Below are positions 1 through 8,451 of a stretch of DNA of 64,000 bases, in pieces. Source of the stretch: Brockia lithotrophica. Its GTDB lineage: Bacteria > Bacillota > Bacilli > Thermicanales > DSM-22653. Position 1 is the first letter of the stretch; each line of letters begins with the position of its first letter. The notes under the pieces are model-generated. The model was given only the letters and a program-made list of their open reading frames with translations, was not told the DNA's origin and did no database searches. Location: the NCBI GenBank assembly GCA_003050565.1, contig PEBW01000002.1:285604-349603 (forward strand), written 5' to 3'. The position numbers were made by a program, and so were the translations under genes.

Positions 1-239
1 GCGAGGTAGATTCGCTCCGCCTTTTTTGCGCGCTCCTTGAGCTCCTTGAGCACCGACCCCTTCCCGCGAATCGTGATGTATTTCGGAGTGAATCCGCTTT
101 CGATGTCTACCCCGAGCTGGCTCTTCGGCAGGTCGCGTACGTGACCCATGGACGCCACGACGCGCACGCCGCGCCCGAGGAATTTTGCGATCGTCTTGGC
201 CTTGGCCGGCGATTCGACGATGACCAACGCCTCTCCCAA
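1..239 (-). CDS. topA: DNA topoisomerase I, N-terminal fragment (partial)
   Basis: Only the first 79 or so codons lie in the window; the gene continues past base 1. The translation opens with [18 protein letters not shown], the Toprim-domain start of type IA topoisomerases, whose glutamate (VES) takes part in catalysis and metal binding. It then shows [18 protein letters not shown] and [16 protein letters not shown], both typical of TopA. The enzyme relaxes negatively supercoiled DNA in the nucleoid. I chose the TTG at 239 because AAGGAGG lies 10 bases upstream; the ATG at 249 is out of frame. dprA lies just upstream on the same strand, the usual Bacillales dprA-topA order, and topA has its own promoter in the gap. 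Confidence 0.93.
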   Translation of the reverse strand, partial: MGEALVIVESPAKAKTIAKFLGRGVRVVASMGHVRDLPKSQLGVDIESGFTPKYITIRGKGSVLKELKERAKKAERIYL

Positions 240-318
240 AGACGCCCATCCTCCTTGGCGGAGCCTTGGTCGTTCAACCTAGGTGTACGCCCGCATACCG
301 GAAAAAAATTCACACCTA

Positions 319-347
319 ATTATGAAAGGGGGAATCCCTTTTGTCAA
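319..347 (-). promoter_or_regulatory. sigma-A-type promoter for topA
   Basis: Reading leftward, TTGACA (347-342), a 17-base spacer and CATAAT (324-319) make a near-consensus promoter about 80 bases before the topA start. The spacer contains a small inverted repeat (AAAGG...CCTTT), which could be an operator or chance. It lets topA be transcribed independently of dprA. Confidence 0.75.
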
Positions 348-380
348 TCGCGCAAGCGGCACAAAAACGCCCGCGTTCGT

Positions 381-1556
381 CTACCTCCCCTCTGCGCGAG
401 CGTACCGCCCACCGGGGAGTCTCCGGACGAGCCCCGCGAGCTCGAGGCGGACGAGGAGGGGGAGGAGCGTAGAGGGTTCCAGGGAGAGCTCGCGGAGGAG
501 CTCCTCTGCCGTTCGAGGCGCCGCGCCGAGACGGGCGAGAACCGCCTGCTCTTCCGGTGTGAACGGACGGGGAGCCGAAGGCGACTCCGGCGCGGAACCT
601 GTACCCCCGTCCCGCGGGGACGAAGGCCGAAGCGCTCCTTCGGCCTGGAGGGAGGGTCGGAATTCTCCCGAAGAGGCGGACGAAAGACGTGCGAGGACCT
701 CGCGGGCCGAGAGAGCGGGGTGGGCACCCGCGGCGAGAAGGCGGTTGGGTCCCTCGCTTGCGGGCGAAAAGACGGGACCGGGAACGGCAAAGAGAGGACG
801 ACCGTGCCTTTGCGCCCATTCCGCGGTAAGCATCGCTCCGCCGCGAGAACGGCTCTCCACGACGAGAACGGCGCGACTCACGCCGCTCAGGAGTCGGTTC
901 CGCAGGGGAAAGAGGCCGCGCTCCGCCGCCGTCCCCGGGGGCATCTCGGAGAGGACGAGTCCTCCCCCTTCGAGGATTTCCTCGTACAGCCGCCGGTGCG
1001 CTTCCGGCGTCGGGACGTCTACCCCGGAGGCGAGGACGGCGATCGTTCGGCCTCCGGCCCGGAGGGCAGACCGGTGCGCCGCAGCATCGATGCCGAAGGC
1101 CATGCCGCTTACGACAGCGGCGCCTTCGGAGACGAAATCTTTGGCGAAACGTTCGGCGAGGAGGAGGCCGTAAGCCGTAGGCCGCCGTGTCCCTACCACG
1201 GCGACCGCCGGAAGCCCGAACGCGGCGAGGTCGCCTCGTACGTAGAGGAGAAAGGGAGGGTCGGGTATTTCCCGAAGACCGCGGGGGTATTCCGGGTCGC
1301 CCCACCACAAGATGCGCACACCTCGAGGCATACGGGGGGTCTCCTTCCCGCCGCACATGCGCGCGAAACGCTCCCCTGCCGCCCGAAATACCTCCTCGGG
1401 GAGAACTCGTCCTGCGCGGAGGCGCTCCCACCCCTCGCGGGTGCAGAGGAGGCGAAAGGAGCCGGAAAGAATCTCGTAGACCCGCCAGAGGCGCCTCTGC
1501 CCTACGCCGCGCACGCCGTGCAAGACCGCGGCCGCGAGGAGATCCGCTTCCGTCAC
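381..1556 (-). CDS. dprA: DNA-processing protein DprA (Smf)
   Basis: The 391-residue product is the single-strand-DNA-binding recombination mediator that protects incoming DNA during transformation and loads RecA. The central Rossmann/LOG-like domain shows VAVVGTRRPTAYG (about residues 118-130), VSGMAFGIDAAAHR, SEMPPGT, FPLRNRLLSG and ESRSRGGAMLTA, all DprA signatures. A short helical N-terminal region precedes it, and a winged-helix C-terminus follows a proline/serine-rich linker. The GTG at 1556 is preceded by GGAGGG at 7 bases; upstream in-frame starts lack a ribosome site. comM, another competence-associated gene, lies in the same leftward block, but no DNA-uptake pilus genes are in view. 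Confidence 0.93.
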   Translation of the reverse strand: MTEADLLAAAVLHGVRGVGQRRLWRVYEILSGSFRLLCTREGWERLRAGRVLPEEVFRAAGERFARMCGGKETPRMPRGVRILWWGDPEYPRGLREIPDPPFLLYVRGDLAAFGLPAVAVVGTRRPTAYGLLLAERFAKDFVSEGAAVVSGMAFGIDAAAHRSALRAGGRTIAVLASGVDVPTPEAHRRLYEEILEGGGLVLSEMPPGTAAERGLFPLRNRLLSGVSRAVLVVESRSRGGAMLTAEWAQRHGRPLFAVPGPVFSPASEGPNRLLAAGAHPALSAREVLARLSSASSGEFRPSLQAEGALRPSSPRDGGTGSAPESPSAPRPFTPEEQAVLARLGAAPRTAEELLRELSLEPSTLLPLLVRLELAGLVRRLPGGRYARAEGR

Positions 1557-1660
1557 CCGATTTCCCTCCGCCGGGTTCCCTTTTTCCTCTTTCCTCCGGA
1601 AAAACCGCGGGCCGGCCCACGGCCGGCCCCGTCTCTCCCCAGTCCTTTGCGAGAGCGCTT

Positions 1661-1885
1661 TCAAAAAACGCGCTCTTCGAGCTTTTTCTTTCCTTCCTTC
1701 TTTCCTTCCCGCTCGCGGCGGCGTTCGAGCATCGCCTCGAGCTCTTCCGCGCTCAGAATTCCCTTGCGGCCTGCAAAGCGGAAGTACCGCCTGCCCACGA
1801 GCTCGCGAAATTCCTCGCCGATTACCTGCTTCTGCCAGGCAATCTGCGCATCTTCTTCGGGTACGCGCGTAAATGCGGGCCGCAT
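1661..1885 (-). CDS. small basic hypothetical protein
   Basis: This 74-residue frame starts at an ATG preceded by GGAGGTGG and lies between the Spo0E-like gene and dprA. The product has a mixed N-terminal half (MRPAFTRVPEEDAQIAWQKQ) and a C-terminal half dominated by Arg, Lys and Glu that is probably a charged helix. I recognise no family. The good ribosome site and position in a leftward run support it being a gene, but it could be a chance frame. No membrane segment or cysteine motif is visible. Confidence 0.5.
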   Translation of the reverse strand: MRPAFTRVPEEDAQIAWQKQVIGEEFRELVGRRYFRFAGRKGILSAEELEAMLERRREREGKKEGKKKLEERVF

Positions 1886-1994
1886 GGCTACCACCTCCAC
1901 CCCAAAGCCTTGCCGCAAATGGCTCTCTCTATGCCGTATTCATTCTACCACAAATAGCGTAAAGAAATCCAGCACGTCGCAACTTCGGTACTTC

Positions 1995-2306
1995 CTAGAG
2001 ACGGTTAAATTTTTCGTCGAGTAGGCGGCTCAGACGGACGATTTCCGGATCGGTGAGGGACCGCGCCGACTCCGCGCGTTTGAGGAGCTCGAAGCGCAAG
2101 CGGACGATCTCCAAGACGAGCTCCTCCAGTTCTTCGTCCTCGGGGTCCTCTCCGTCGGAACCGCCCCTCCGCCTCTCGTACCTTGTCTCCTCCCCCGGCA
2201 CACGCGCCTCGCTGAGCACGTGCGCTCTCGGGAGGTTCACCGCCGTGAACATGAGGGGAGAAGAGTCGTTCCGGATGAAGTCTTCCTCCATGTCCCGCGC
2301 GTGCAT
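1995..2306 (-). CDS. Spo0E-like sporulation regulatory phosphatase
   Basis: The C-terminal 45 residues match the Spo0E family. A first helix (LEELVLEIVRLRFELLKRA) is followed by SLTDPEIVRLSRLLDEKFNR, which carries the S-x-x-L-D signature. Spo0E-type proteins are small two-helix aspartyl-phosphate phosphatases that dephosphorylate Spo0A and delay sporulation. The protein is 103 residues, longer than usual, with an N-terminal extension of about 55 residues rich in Arg and acidic residues. I chose the ATG at 2306, which follows GAGGTGG. It supports a sporulating host. The actual target cannot be read from the sequence. Confidence 0.72.
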   Translation of the reverse strand: MHARDMEEDFIRNDSSPLMFTAVNLPRAHVLSEARVPGEETRYERRRGGSDGEDPEDEELEELVLEIVRLRFELLKRAESARSLTDPEIVRLSRLLDEKFNRL

Positions 2307-2771
2307 TTCCACCTCGGCCACCCCCAAAGCAACCGCAGAAAGATGAGTAACCGTTTACGCATTCCCTTTCCCCATTCTTTCCCGCACCCTGGATTTCCGC
2401 ACCGCAGAACGCGTGCTTCCCCACGTTCGCCTTATCCGACCGGGCCCCGTCCGAACTTCCGAGGTCAACTTTCCCTATCCATTGATTAGGAAAAGAGGCG
2501 ACTGCTGGTTGGGCCGTGGCGCACGGCACGTCTCCGTATCTTCTTTGTCTTTGTTCCCTGAGGGGTCTTAGACAAATGATATGAGCCATCGGTAAGGTAC
2601 GGAAACAAACCTAACGCAACTCGCATCCATTGTCAAGTAAAAGTTTGTCGAACCTCGTTCGGCCTGCGCCGGAATACACTCCGAGAGACAAAAAATCTTC
2701 GCGCGCACAGTTTTTCGACCGCACCGTACAGTCACGGCGTGAGTTCTGCGCCACGTACGCGATGAACTCGC
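2307..2771. other. 465-base intergenic region without a recognised gene
   Basis: The region between comM and the Spo0E-like gene is less GC-rich than its flanks. I see no convincing reading frame, RNA gene or riboswitch consensus on either strand. It probably holds the Spo0E-like gene's promoter, but no good -35/-10 pair was found. Confidence 0.4.
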
Positions 2772-4316
2772 TCAGATCACCTCGCGGCGCAAGGCCGCCG
2801 CCTCGAGAAGGTGGGCTTCGCCTACGTCCTCCTTACCCTCAAGGTCGGCGATCGTGCGTGCGACCTTGAGGAGCTTGTGTACGGCACGGGCGGAGAGCCC
2901 CAGCCCCGCGAGGAGTTCGTGGAGAAAGGCGCGGAGGGCAGGTGTCAGGGGGACGACCTGGGCTACATCCCGGGGACCCAGAAATCCGTTGGCCGGCAAG
3001 GGGAGGTCGGGAAGTCGCCGGGCGGCGCGCGCCGCTGCTTCCCGGACGCGCTCGGCCATTTCCGCAGAAGTTTCCGTGCGTCGGCGATCGAGGATGTCCC
3101 GGTAGCGGGGCAGCGGAACCTCGAGGAGGATGTCGAAGCGGTCTTTGAGAGGGCCCGAAAGGCGGTTTCGGTAGCGCCCGACTTCTTGCGAGGTACAGCG
3201 GCATGCGTGCGCTTCGTCCTCGAAACCGAAATACCCGCACGGACAGGGGTTCGTCGCCGCGGCGAGGAGGAAACGCGCGGGGTACCGCACGCGCGCCCGC
3301 GCCCGCGCCAAGACCACTTCCCCGGCCTCGAGGGGTTGGCGCAAGAGGTCGAGGAGGCGCGGCGGGAACTCGAGCAGTTCGTCGAGGAAGAGGACGCCCC
3401 GGTGGGCGAGCGTCACCTCGCCGGGTACGGGTACGGATCCGCCTCCCACGAGACCTTGAGGGGAAATCGTGTGGTGCGGTGCGCGAAAGGGGCGCCGCCG
3501 AAGAAGTCCCGAACCGTTGAGAAGCCCGGCGACGTCGTAAATCGTGGACACCTCGAGGGACTCTTCCGGGGTAAGGGGAGGAAGGATGGTTCTCAGGCGC
3601 TCGAGGAGCATCGTCTTTCCCGAACCGGGAGGTCCCACGAGAAGGACGTTGTGAAATCCGGCCGCGGCGATGACGAGGGCGCGCTTCACGTCTTCGTGGC
3701 CGTAGACGTCCGCGTAGTCCCCGGGTTCTGCTTCGGCGTCCTCCGCCTCACCCGGGCTCCCCGTGTAGCTCACGAGACCCCGTGGGCGTTCGAGGAAAGC
3801 TGCGACTTCCGCGAGGTTTCGGGCGAGAAAGGCCGTGATCCCGAGCAGGCGCGCCTCTCGTTCGTTTCCCTCGGGAAGGACAAACGCTTCGACGCCTGCG
3901 CGCCGCGCCGCCTGGGCAAAGGCGAGGATTCCGCGCACGGGTCGAAGCGTTCCGTCGAGCGAAAGTTCCCCCAAAAAGGCGATGTCGTCCAGGCGGGCCA
4001 GTGGCCGCACGCCGCCCGACGCGACGAGGATTCCTACGGCCAAAGGGAGGTCCCAGTGAGTGCCGGTCTTCGGAAGATCCGCGGGGGCGAGGTTTGCCGT
4101 GATCCGCGCCAGGGGGAAGGGAAACCCGGAATTTCCCAATGCGGCGCGCACGCGCTCGCGCGCCTCCCGCGTCGCGTTCCCGGGCAGGCCGACGAGGTCG
4201 AAGGCGGGAAGCCCGCGCGCGAGGGACACCTCGACGTCGACCGGATGGGCCTCGATCCCGACGACGGCCGCGCTGCGAATGCGGGCAAACCCCACCGTCC
4301 GTCCCCCACCCGACAC
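2772..4316 (-). CDS. comM: ComM/YifB family Mg-chelatase-like AAA+ ATPase
   Basis: The 514-residue protein has an N-terminal ChlI-like domain (GLPAFDLVGLPG, ITANLAPADLPKTGTHWDLP, LGELSLDGTLRPVRG), then the AAA+ core with Walker A GPPGSGKT at about 228-235, the family motifs RPFRAPHHTIS and GEVTLAHRGVLFLDELLEF (Walker B), and ATNPCPCGY. A C-terminal helical Mg_chelatase_C region ends it. ComM homologues are branch-migration helicases that help integrate transforming DNA. The GTG start at 4316 follows GGGAGGGG, and the gene starts 25 bases after the nitroreductase stop, so the two are probably cotranscribed. Together with dprA it suggests retained recombination capacity for foreign DNA. Confidence 0.95.
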   Translation of the reverse strand: MSGGGRTVGFARIRSAAVVGIEAHPVDVEVSLARGLPAFDLVGLPGNATREARERVRAALGNSGFPFPLARITANLAPADLPKTGTHWDLPLAVGILVASGGVRPLARLDDIAFLGELSLDGTLRPVRGILAFAQAARRAGVEAFVLPEGNEREARLLGITAFLARNLAEVAAFLERPRGLVSYTGSPGEAEDAEAEPGDYADVYGHEDVKRALVIAAAGFHNVLLVGPPGSGKTMLLERLRTILPPLTPEESLEVSTIYDVAGLLNGSGLLRRRPFRAPHHTISPQGLVGGGSVPVPGEVTLAHRGVLFLDELLEFPPRLLDLLRQPLEAGEVVLARARARVRYPARFLLAAATNPCPCGYFGFEDEAHACRCTSQEVGRYRNRLSGPLKDRFDILLEVPLPRYRDILDRRRTETSAEMAERVREAAARAARRLPDLPLPANGFLGPRDVAQVVPLTPALRAFLHELLAGLGLSARAVHKLLKVARTIADLEGKEDVGEAHLLEAAALRREVI

Positions 4317-4341
4317 GCCTCACCCCTCCCGCGGCGGTTTG

Positions 4342-5043
4342 CTACTCTTCTTCGCCGCCCGCCGGGGAAATTCCTCCCCCGAGCACCGCGGCGCGTACGG
4401 AAGGTTCTCCTCCTGCCCCGGCGTGTGTCTCTTCCTTGCGGGCGAGCGGGGGTACGCGGTCGTATGGGAGGTCTTCGGAAATCCACTTCGTGTACACGGT
4501 GTACGGATCGCGGGGCGGGGGAGCGGGGATTTCCCGCGGATAGCCGATATCGATAAAGGCCACGATTTCCGCCCGATCGCTCAGCCCGAAAAAGCGGGCG
4601 ACGTACGGGTGGTAGGCGCGCTTGCCCGTCTTCCACTTCGCCCCTAAGCCGAGGGCGTGGGCGGCGAGGAGCATGTTCTGCACCGCCGCGCTCACCGCGG
4701 AACGCTCCTCCTGGGGGAGCACGCCGGGCTCGTCCTTGGGTTCTACGGCGACGACGATCACGACGGGTGCTTTAAACGGCTTTTCCTCCTCGCGCCGAAG
4801 GATTTCCTGGTTCTCGGGCGTATCCGGATCGGCCATCTCCCGGCGCCGGAGTTCGCGGAACAACCGCCCCAGGGGCCTCCTTCCCTCCCCCGTCAGGACG
4901 AAAAACCGCCACGGTTGCGTGAGGCCGTGGTTGGGCGCCCACGTCGCCGCTTCGAGGATCTTGGCGATCTTTTCCTCTTCCACCGGATCGGGTTTGAACT
5001 TGCGCACGCTCCGCCGCGTGCGAATGGCTTCGAAGACGTCCAC
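4342..5043 (-). CDS. nitroreductase family protein (FMN-dependent)
   Basis: The 233-residue protein begins MDVFEAIRTRRSVRKF, the FMN-binding start of nitroreductases. EAATWAPNHGLTQPWRFFVL, QNMLLAAHALGLGAKWKTG and FIDIGYPRE follow, closest in pattern to the YdjA-like subgroup. Such enzymes use NAD(P)H and FMN to reduce nitro compounds, quinones or enones; the substrate here is unknown. The last 30 or so residues, rich in Gly, Ala and Glu, extend beyond the usual fold. It lies between yraN and comM on the same strand. Confidence 0.9.
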   Translation of the reverse strand: MDVFEAIRTRRSVRKFKPDPVEEEKIAKILEAATWAPNHGLTQPWRFFVLTGEGRRPLGRLFRELRRREMADPDTPENQEILRREEEKPFKAPVVIVVAVEPKDEPGVLPQEERSAVSAAVQNMLLAAHALGLGAKWKTGKRAYHPYVARFFGLSDRAEIVAFIDIGYPREIPAPPPRDPYTVYTKWISEDLPYDRVPPLARKEETHAGAGGEPSVRAAVLGGGISPAGGEEE

Positions 5044-5116
5044 CCTCGCTTCCCCTTTCTACCTCTACCCTTTCTCCTCGTACCGCTCGGCGTATTTTTC
5101 GTGTAGGGGTATGTCC

Positions 5117-5482
5117 TCACATCTCGAACGCATTGGGGAGGTGGAGAACTCGCGCCTTCCGCCGCCGGACGTCGAGAACCACCTCGATCACGTCGAAACG
5201 GATCCGCCGTCCGTCGCACCCGTACCGGAACACGTACGCCTGAGCGAGGCGTACGAGGCGCGAAGACTTCCGCGGGGTCACCGCTTCGCGGCCCGTACCG
5301 AAGCTCCCCTCCCGACGCCGCGTCTTCACCTCGACGAAGACGAGGAAGTCGTCCCTCGTCGCCACGAGGTCGATTTCTCCGAAGCGGAAGCGGATGTTTT
5401 GCCCTACGATGCGGTAGCCGCGCTCCTCGAGGTAGCGGCGGGCGAGCGCCTCGCCGACCCGGCCGGTTTCAAAGGCGCGCAT
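5117..5482 (-). CDS. yraN: YraN/UPF0102 family nuclease-like protein
   Basis: The 121-residue protein has the restriction-endonuclease-like core of UPF0102: G-x-x-GE-x-LA near the N-terminus, then YRIVGQNIRFRFGEIDLVA and DFLVFVEVKTRR. The D and E-x-K residues form a PD-(D/E)xK-type site. Its cellular role is not established; it is often found beside rnhB, as here. The ATG at 5482 lies inside the end of rnhB (14-base overlap), so the two are translationally linked. Confidence 0.9.
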   Translation of the reverse strand: MRAFETGRVGEALARRYLEERGYRIVGQNIRFRFGEIDLVATRDDFLVFVEVKTRRREGSFGTGREAVTPRKSSRLVRLAQAYVFRYGCDGRRIRFDVIEVVLDVRRRKARVLHLPNAFEM

Positions 5483-6188
5483 TCGGCACCTCCCCCTCCT
5501 CCCGATCGTCCCCCGGGCGATCCGCCGACCACCCGAAGTTCCGGAGAAACGAACGGCGGTGGATGGCGGAGGGGCCGTGGAGCACGAGCGCCTCGCGATG
5601 CGCCGCGGTTCCGTACCCGACGTGGCGTTCGAATCCGTAGTCCGGATAGAGGCCGCCGTAGGCGCGGAGGCGGCGATCTCGAAGCTCCTTGGCGACCACG
5701 CTCGCCGCGGCGATCGAAGCGCTCCGTCGATCCCCGCGCACGAGGGAAACCTCGTGCAGCCCGCTCCCCGGGGGAAAGGCATCCACGAGGACGACGTCCG
5801 GTACGAAGGGGAGGGCGGCCAGGGCACGCCGCATGGCGATGCGCGTCGCTTCTGCGATTCCCCAGCGATCGACTTCGTCCGCTTCGGCAAACCCAACCCC
5901 TACGCCGCGGGCAAGGCGAAAGATCTGCGGGAGGAGTGCACGGCGGCGCGCGGGCGAGAGGCGTTTGGAGTCGTCCACGCCGTAGAGCGGCCGATCGGGA
6001 TCCAGGACGACGGCGGCGGCGGACACGGGACCGGCGAGGGGGCCCCTACCCGCCTCGTCAACCCCCGCCACCCAAAGACCGCGTTCCCAAAAGGGGAGTT
6101 CGTGGGCGAGCATCGCCGTATATACGAGGCGAAGCTCGGCCAAAGAACGCCGGCCGGTGCCCAATGGGATCTCCTGGCGTTCGATCAC
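5469..6188 (-). CDS. rnhB: ribonuclease HII
   Basis: The 239-residue enzyme cleaves RNA strands in RNA-DNA hybrids and starts removal of misincorporated ribonucleotides. The active-site motif VAGVDEAGRGPLAGPV is near residue 45, with DSKRLSPARR, VDAF and ASIAAASVVAKELRD following; the acidic residues D, E, D and D are all present. An N-terminal extension of about 40 residues precedes the core, as in Bacillales RNase HII. The GTG start overlaps the rbgA stop by 4 bases (GTGA) and follows a GGGGGAGAG site. Confidence 0.96.
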   Translation of the reverse strand: MIERQEIPLGTGRRSLAELRLVYTAMLAHELPFWERGLWVAGVDEAGRGPLAGPVSAAAVVLDPDRPLYGVDDSKRLSPARRRALLPQIFRLARGVGVGFAEADEVDRWGIAEATRIAMRRALAALPFVPDVVLVDAFPPGSGLHEVSLVRGDRRSASIAAASVVAKELRDRRLRAYGGLYPDYGFERHVGYGTAAHREALVLHGPSAIHRRSFLRNFGWSADRPGDDREEGEVPNARL

Positions 6189-7069
6189 GGCTCTCCCCCT
6201 TCCTCATGCCCGTTCTCCTCTTCTTGCCCGTTTTCCTCTTCCGGCCACTCCAAGGTCATGGGACCGAAACGCCCCTCGCGGATCTCCCGCAATACGTGGC
6301 GCATGGCGCGTTCCGCGTCCGGCTTCCCCCCCGGAAGGAGGAAGCGCAAACGCCCCGCGAGAGCGCGGTAAAAGGCTCCGGGCCCTTCGAGATCTTCGGC
6401 GCGGAAGGAGCCGTAGCGCGCTTCGAGTCGATCGCGGTACCGTCCGCGCAAGAGGGAGAAGGCGAAGGCGGCGAGGACTTCCCGCGGGGCGCGCTCCTCG
6501 CGGACGAGCCCGAGGAGGGCGAGACGTTGGGCCGCCTCTTGGTCGTCCAACCGAGGGGGTAAAATCCCGGGCGTATCGAGGACGAGAAGGCCTGCGGGTC
6601 CGCGAAGCCACTGAATTCCCCGCGTGACGCCGGGGAGGCGCCCGACGCGGGTCGCGCGCCGGCCGACGAGGCGGTTTACGAGTGTCGACTTCCCTACGTT
6701 GGGCATGCCTACGACGGCAACGCGCGGCGGACGTCCGCCGCGCGCCGAAACGGCCGAAAAAACGTGGCGTACGAGGGGAGCGACGCTGCGGGAAGAGCGG
6801 GCAGAAAACGGAACGGCCGTTCGACCGCGGCGGGCAAACCAGCGGACCCACGCCTCCGTCGCCCGCGGGTCGGCGAGATCCGCCTTGCCGAGCACGAGGA
6901 GGGTGGGACGCCCTGCAAGGGCCGCCTCTATCCGGGGGTGAGAAGAAGACGACCGCGGGATCCGCGCGTCCACGAGGAGGAGGACGACGTCCACGAGTGC
7001 CGCCCGTTCCCGGAGGTCCCGCTCCGCCCGTGCCATGTGGCCGGGGTACCACTGGATTGTGCCCGACAC
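6185..7069 (-). CDS. rbgA: ribosome biogenesis GTPase YlqF/RbgA
   Basis: The 294-residue GTPase has circularly permuted motifs: G4 (LVLGKADLADP) first, then G1 (GMPNVGKSTL), G2 region (RLPGVTRG) and G3 (LDTPGIL). The start IQWYPGHMARA is diagnostic of YlqF. It acts late in 50S subunit assembly, promoting incorporation of proteins such as L16. I chose the GTG at 7069, preceded by GGAGGGAAGG; a longer frame lacks support. The acidic tail of about 20 residues (EEENGQEEENGHEEGGEP) is unusual. It overlaps rnhB by four bases. Confidence 0.95.
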   Translation of the reverse strand: MSGTIQWYPGHMARAERDLRERAALVDVVLLLVDARIPRSSSSHPRIEAALAGRPTLLVLGKADLADPRATEAWVRWFARRGRTAVPFSARSSRSVAPLVRHVFSAVSARGGRPPRVAVVGMPNVGKSTLVNRLVGRRATRVGRLPGVTRGIQWLRGPAGLLVLDTPGILPPRLDDQEAAQRLALLGLVREERAPREVLAAFAFSLLRGRYRDRLEARYGSFRAEDLEGPGAFYRALAGRLRFLLPGGKPDAERAMRHVLREIREGRFGPMTLEWPEEENGQEEENGHEEGGEP

Positions 7070-7110
7070 GCCCTTCCCTCCTACCCTTCCCTGCGGCCCT
7101 CTCGGCCGCC

Positions 7111-7749
7111 TCAGGACCCGCCGAGCCACCGAATGCGGTCCAAGGGCCAGTATACGAGGTCGGCCCTCCCCACGACATCGCCTACCGAGATGAAGCCGAA
7201 GAAGCGGCTGTCCGAACTGGCGGGACGATTATCTCCGAGGACGAAGAGTTTCCCCGGCGGTACCTGCACTTCGGGGAAATCCTCGGTAAACGGTCGCGGA
7301 GGTGCGAACCCCAGAAGTTTTTCCTTTTCTGCCCAGGCGCGGAGGTTCTCGGCGAGGTACGGTTCTTCTACGGGTTGGCCGTTCACGTACAGGACGTCGT
7401 GGCGCATCTCGATGCGGTCGCCGGGCAAACCGATTACCCGCTTGATGAGTTCCTTTCCGCCTATGCCGTGAAAGACCACGATGTCGCCGCGTTGAACGGG
7501 AACGAAGTGGTAGATAAAGCGGTTTACGAGCACGCGTTCGTGGGGTTTGAGCGTCTCCGCCATCGAGTCCCCTTCCACGATCGTCGGCTGAAAGAGGAAC
7601 GTCCGAACGACCAGGGCGAGGAGGAGCCCGATGAAGATCGCCTTGACCCACTCCCAAAGCTCCCCGCTGCGCCGCGTCTCCGGCCGCGGCGCGATCTCCT
7701 TCCCTCCAATGGACACGACGTCCGCCGCTCGTCCCTTTTCCCCGTCCAC
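7111..7749 (-). CDS. lepB: signal peptidase I
   Basis: The 212-residue membrane protease removes signal peptides from exported proteins. One N-terminal transmembrane segment (AIFIGLLLALVVRTFLF, about residues 37-53) is followed by VEGDSMAETL with the catalytic serine, ELIKRVIGLPGD with the catalytic lysine, and VLGDNRPASSDSRFFGF. A charged N-terminal tail of about 30 residues precedes the anchor. The GTG start follows GGAGG. The gene lies between rplS and rbgA, an arrangement seen in several Firmicutes. Confidence 0.95.
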   Translation of the reverse strand: MDGEKGRAADVVSIGGKEIAPRPETRRSGELWEWVKAIFIGLLLALVVRTFLFQPTIVEGDSMAETLKPHERVLVNRFIYHFVPVQRGDIVVFHGIGGKELIKRVIGLPGDRIEMRHDVLYVNGQPVEEPYLAENLRAWAEKEKLLGFAPPRPFTEDFPEVQVPPGKLFVLGDNRPASSDSRFFGFISVGDVVGRADLVYWPLDRIRWLGGS

Positions 7750-7822
7750 CGACCTGCCTCCTATTCGCCCTTTCGCGAACTCGCCTGACCTTCTCCGCGC
7801 ACAACCGGGAGCGAGGGGAGCT

Positions 7823-8248
7823 TCACGCTTCCGCGCCCGTCTCGCGATCCGAAGCGTCCTCGGTCTTGGGGTTCGGCGTTGCCGCCGCGAGTTCCCACGC
7901 CTTGGGCTTCCGCTCCTTGATGCGGGCGGCCTTACCCCGCAGTTCTCGGAGGTAGTGAAGGCGCGCGCGGCGGACCTTCCCGTAGCGGACGACTTCGATG
8001 GACTGGACGTTGGGCGAGTGAACCGGGAACGTACGCTCGACGCCGACGCCGTAGGAAATCTTGCGCACGGTAAACGTCTCGGCGATTCCCCGTCCCTGGC
8101 GCTTGATTACCACGCCTTCGAACACCTGGATGCGTTCCTTTCCGCCTTCCACAACGCGGACGGCGACGCGAACCGTGTCTCCCGGACGAAAGTGGGGAAC
8201 GTTCTTCTTGAGTTGGTCCTTCGTGAGACGCTCGAGAATGGGGTGCAC
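7823..8248 (-). CDS. rplS: 50S ribosomal protein bL19
   Basis: The 141-residue protein matches bL19 throughout: [71 protein letters not shown] and [19 protein letters not shown]. It sits at the interface of the ribosomal subunits. The GTG start follows GGAGGGA. A Thr/Glu-rich C-terminal tail of about 20 residues is longer than in the compact form of the family. Its own promoter lies 120 bases upstream. Confidence 0.97.
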   Translation of the reverse strand: MHPILERLTKDQLKKNVPHFRPGDTVRVAVRVVEGGKERIQVFEGVVIKRQGRGIAETFTVRKISYGVGVERTFPVHSPNVQSIEVVRYGKVRRARLHYLRELRGKAARIKERKPKAWELAAATPNPKTEDASDRETGAEA

Positions 8249-8367
8249 GGGAAAGTCCCTCCTTCTAGAACATCGCACAGCCGACGTGCGCCTGCGAAAA
8301 CCGCCGCCCATCCGGCGGAGACCTTGGGATTGGGGCGTCCGGCGCGACCGCGAGGTTCTTCCTAGCG

Positions 8368-8420
8368 ATTGTACGCCGTTTTCCGGTCGGGGGCAAATGC
8401 AAACCTTCGCGCCCCGACCG
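8368..8420 (-). promoter_or_regulatory. rplS promoter and overlapping hairpin
   Basis: Leftward, TTGCCC (8396-8391), a 17-base spacer and TACAAT (8373-8368) form a promoter about 120 bases before rplS. A 9-base-pair stem CGGTCGGGG/CCCCGACCG (8420-8412 with 8392-8384) overlaps its -35 region and follows the trmD stop. No U-run follows, so it is more likely a processing or weak pause element than a strong terminator. bL19 leaders are autoregulated in some Firmicutes; whether this one is cannot be decided here. Confidence 0.5.
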
Positions 8421-8451
8421 AAAAGTACCCGGTGCAGAGGGACCTTCCGCC

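Noticed and set aside
141..2024. Long rightward frame opposite dprA and neighbours
   Set aside because: It is antisense to well-supported genes, has no ribosome site or recognisable domain, and is Arg/Pro/Ser-rich as expected from GC-driven shadow frames. The same applies to many other long antisense frames across the window.
2307..2771. Riboswitch (c-di-GMP, TPP or cobalamin) in the intergenic region
   Set aside because: No matching conserved core was found on either strand.
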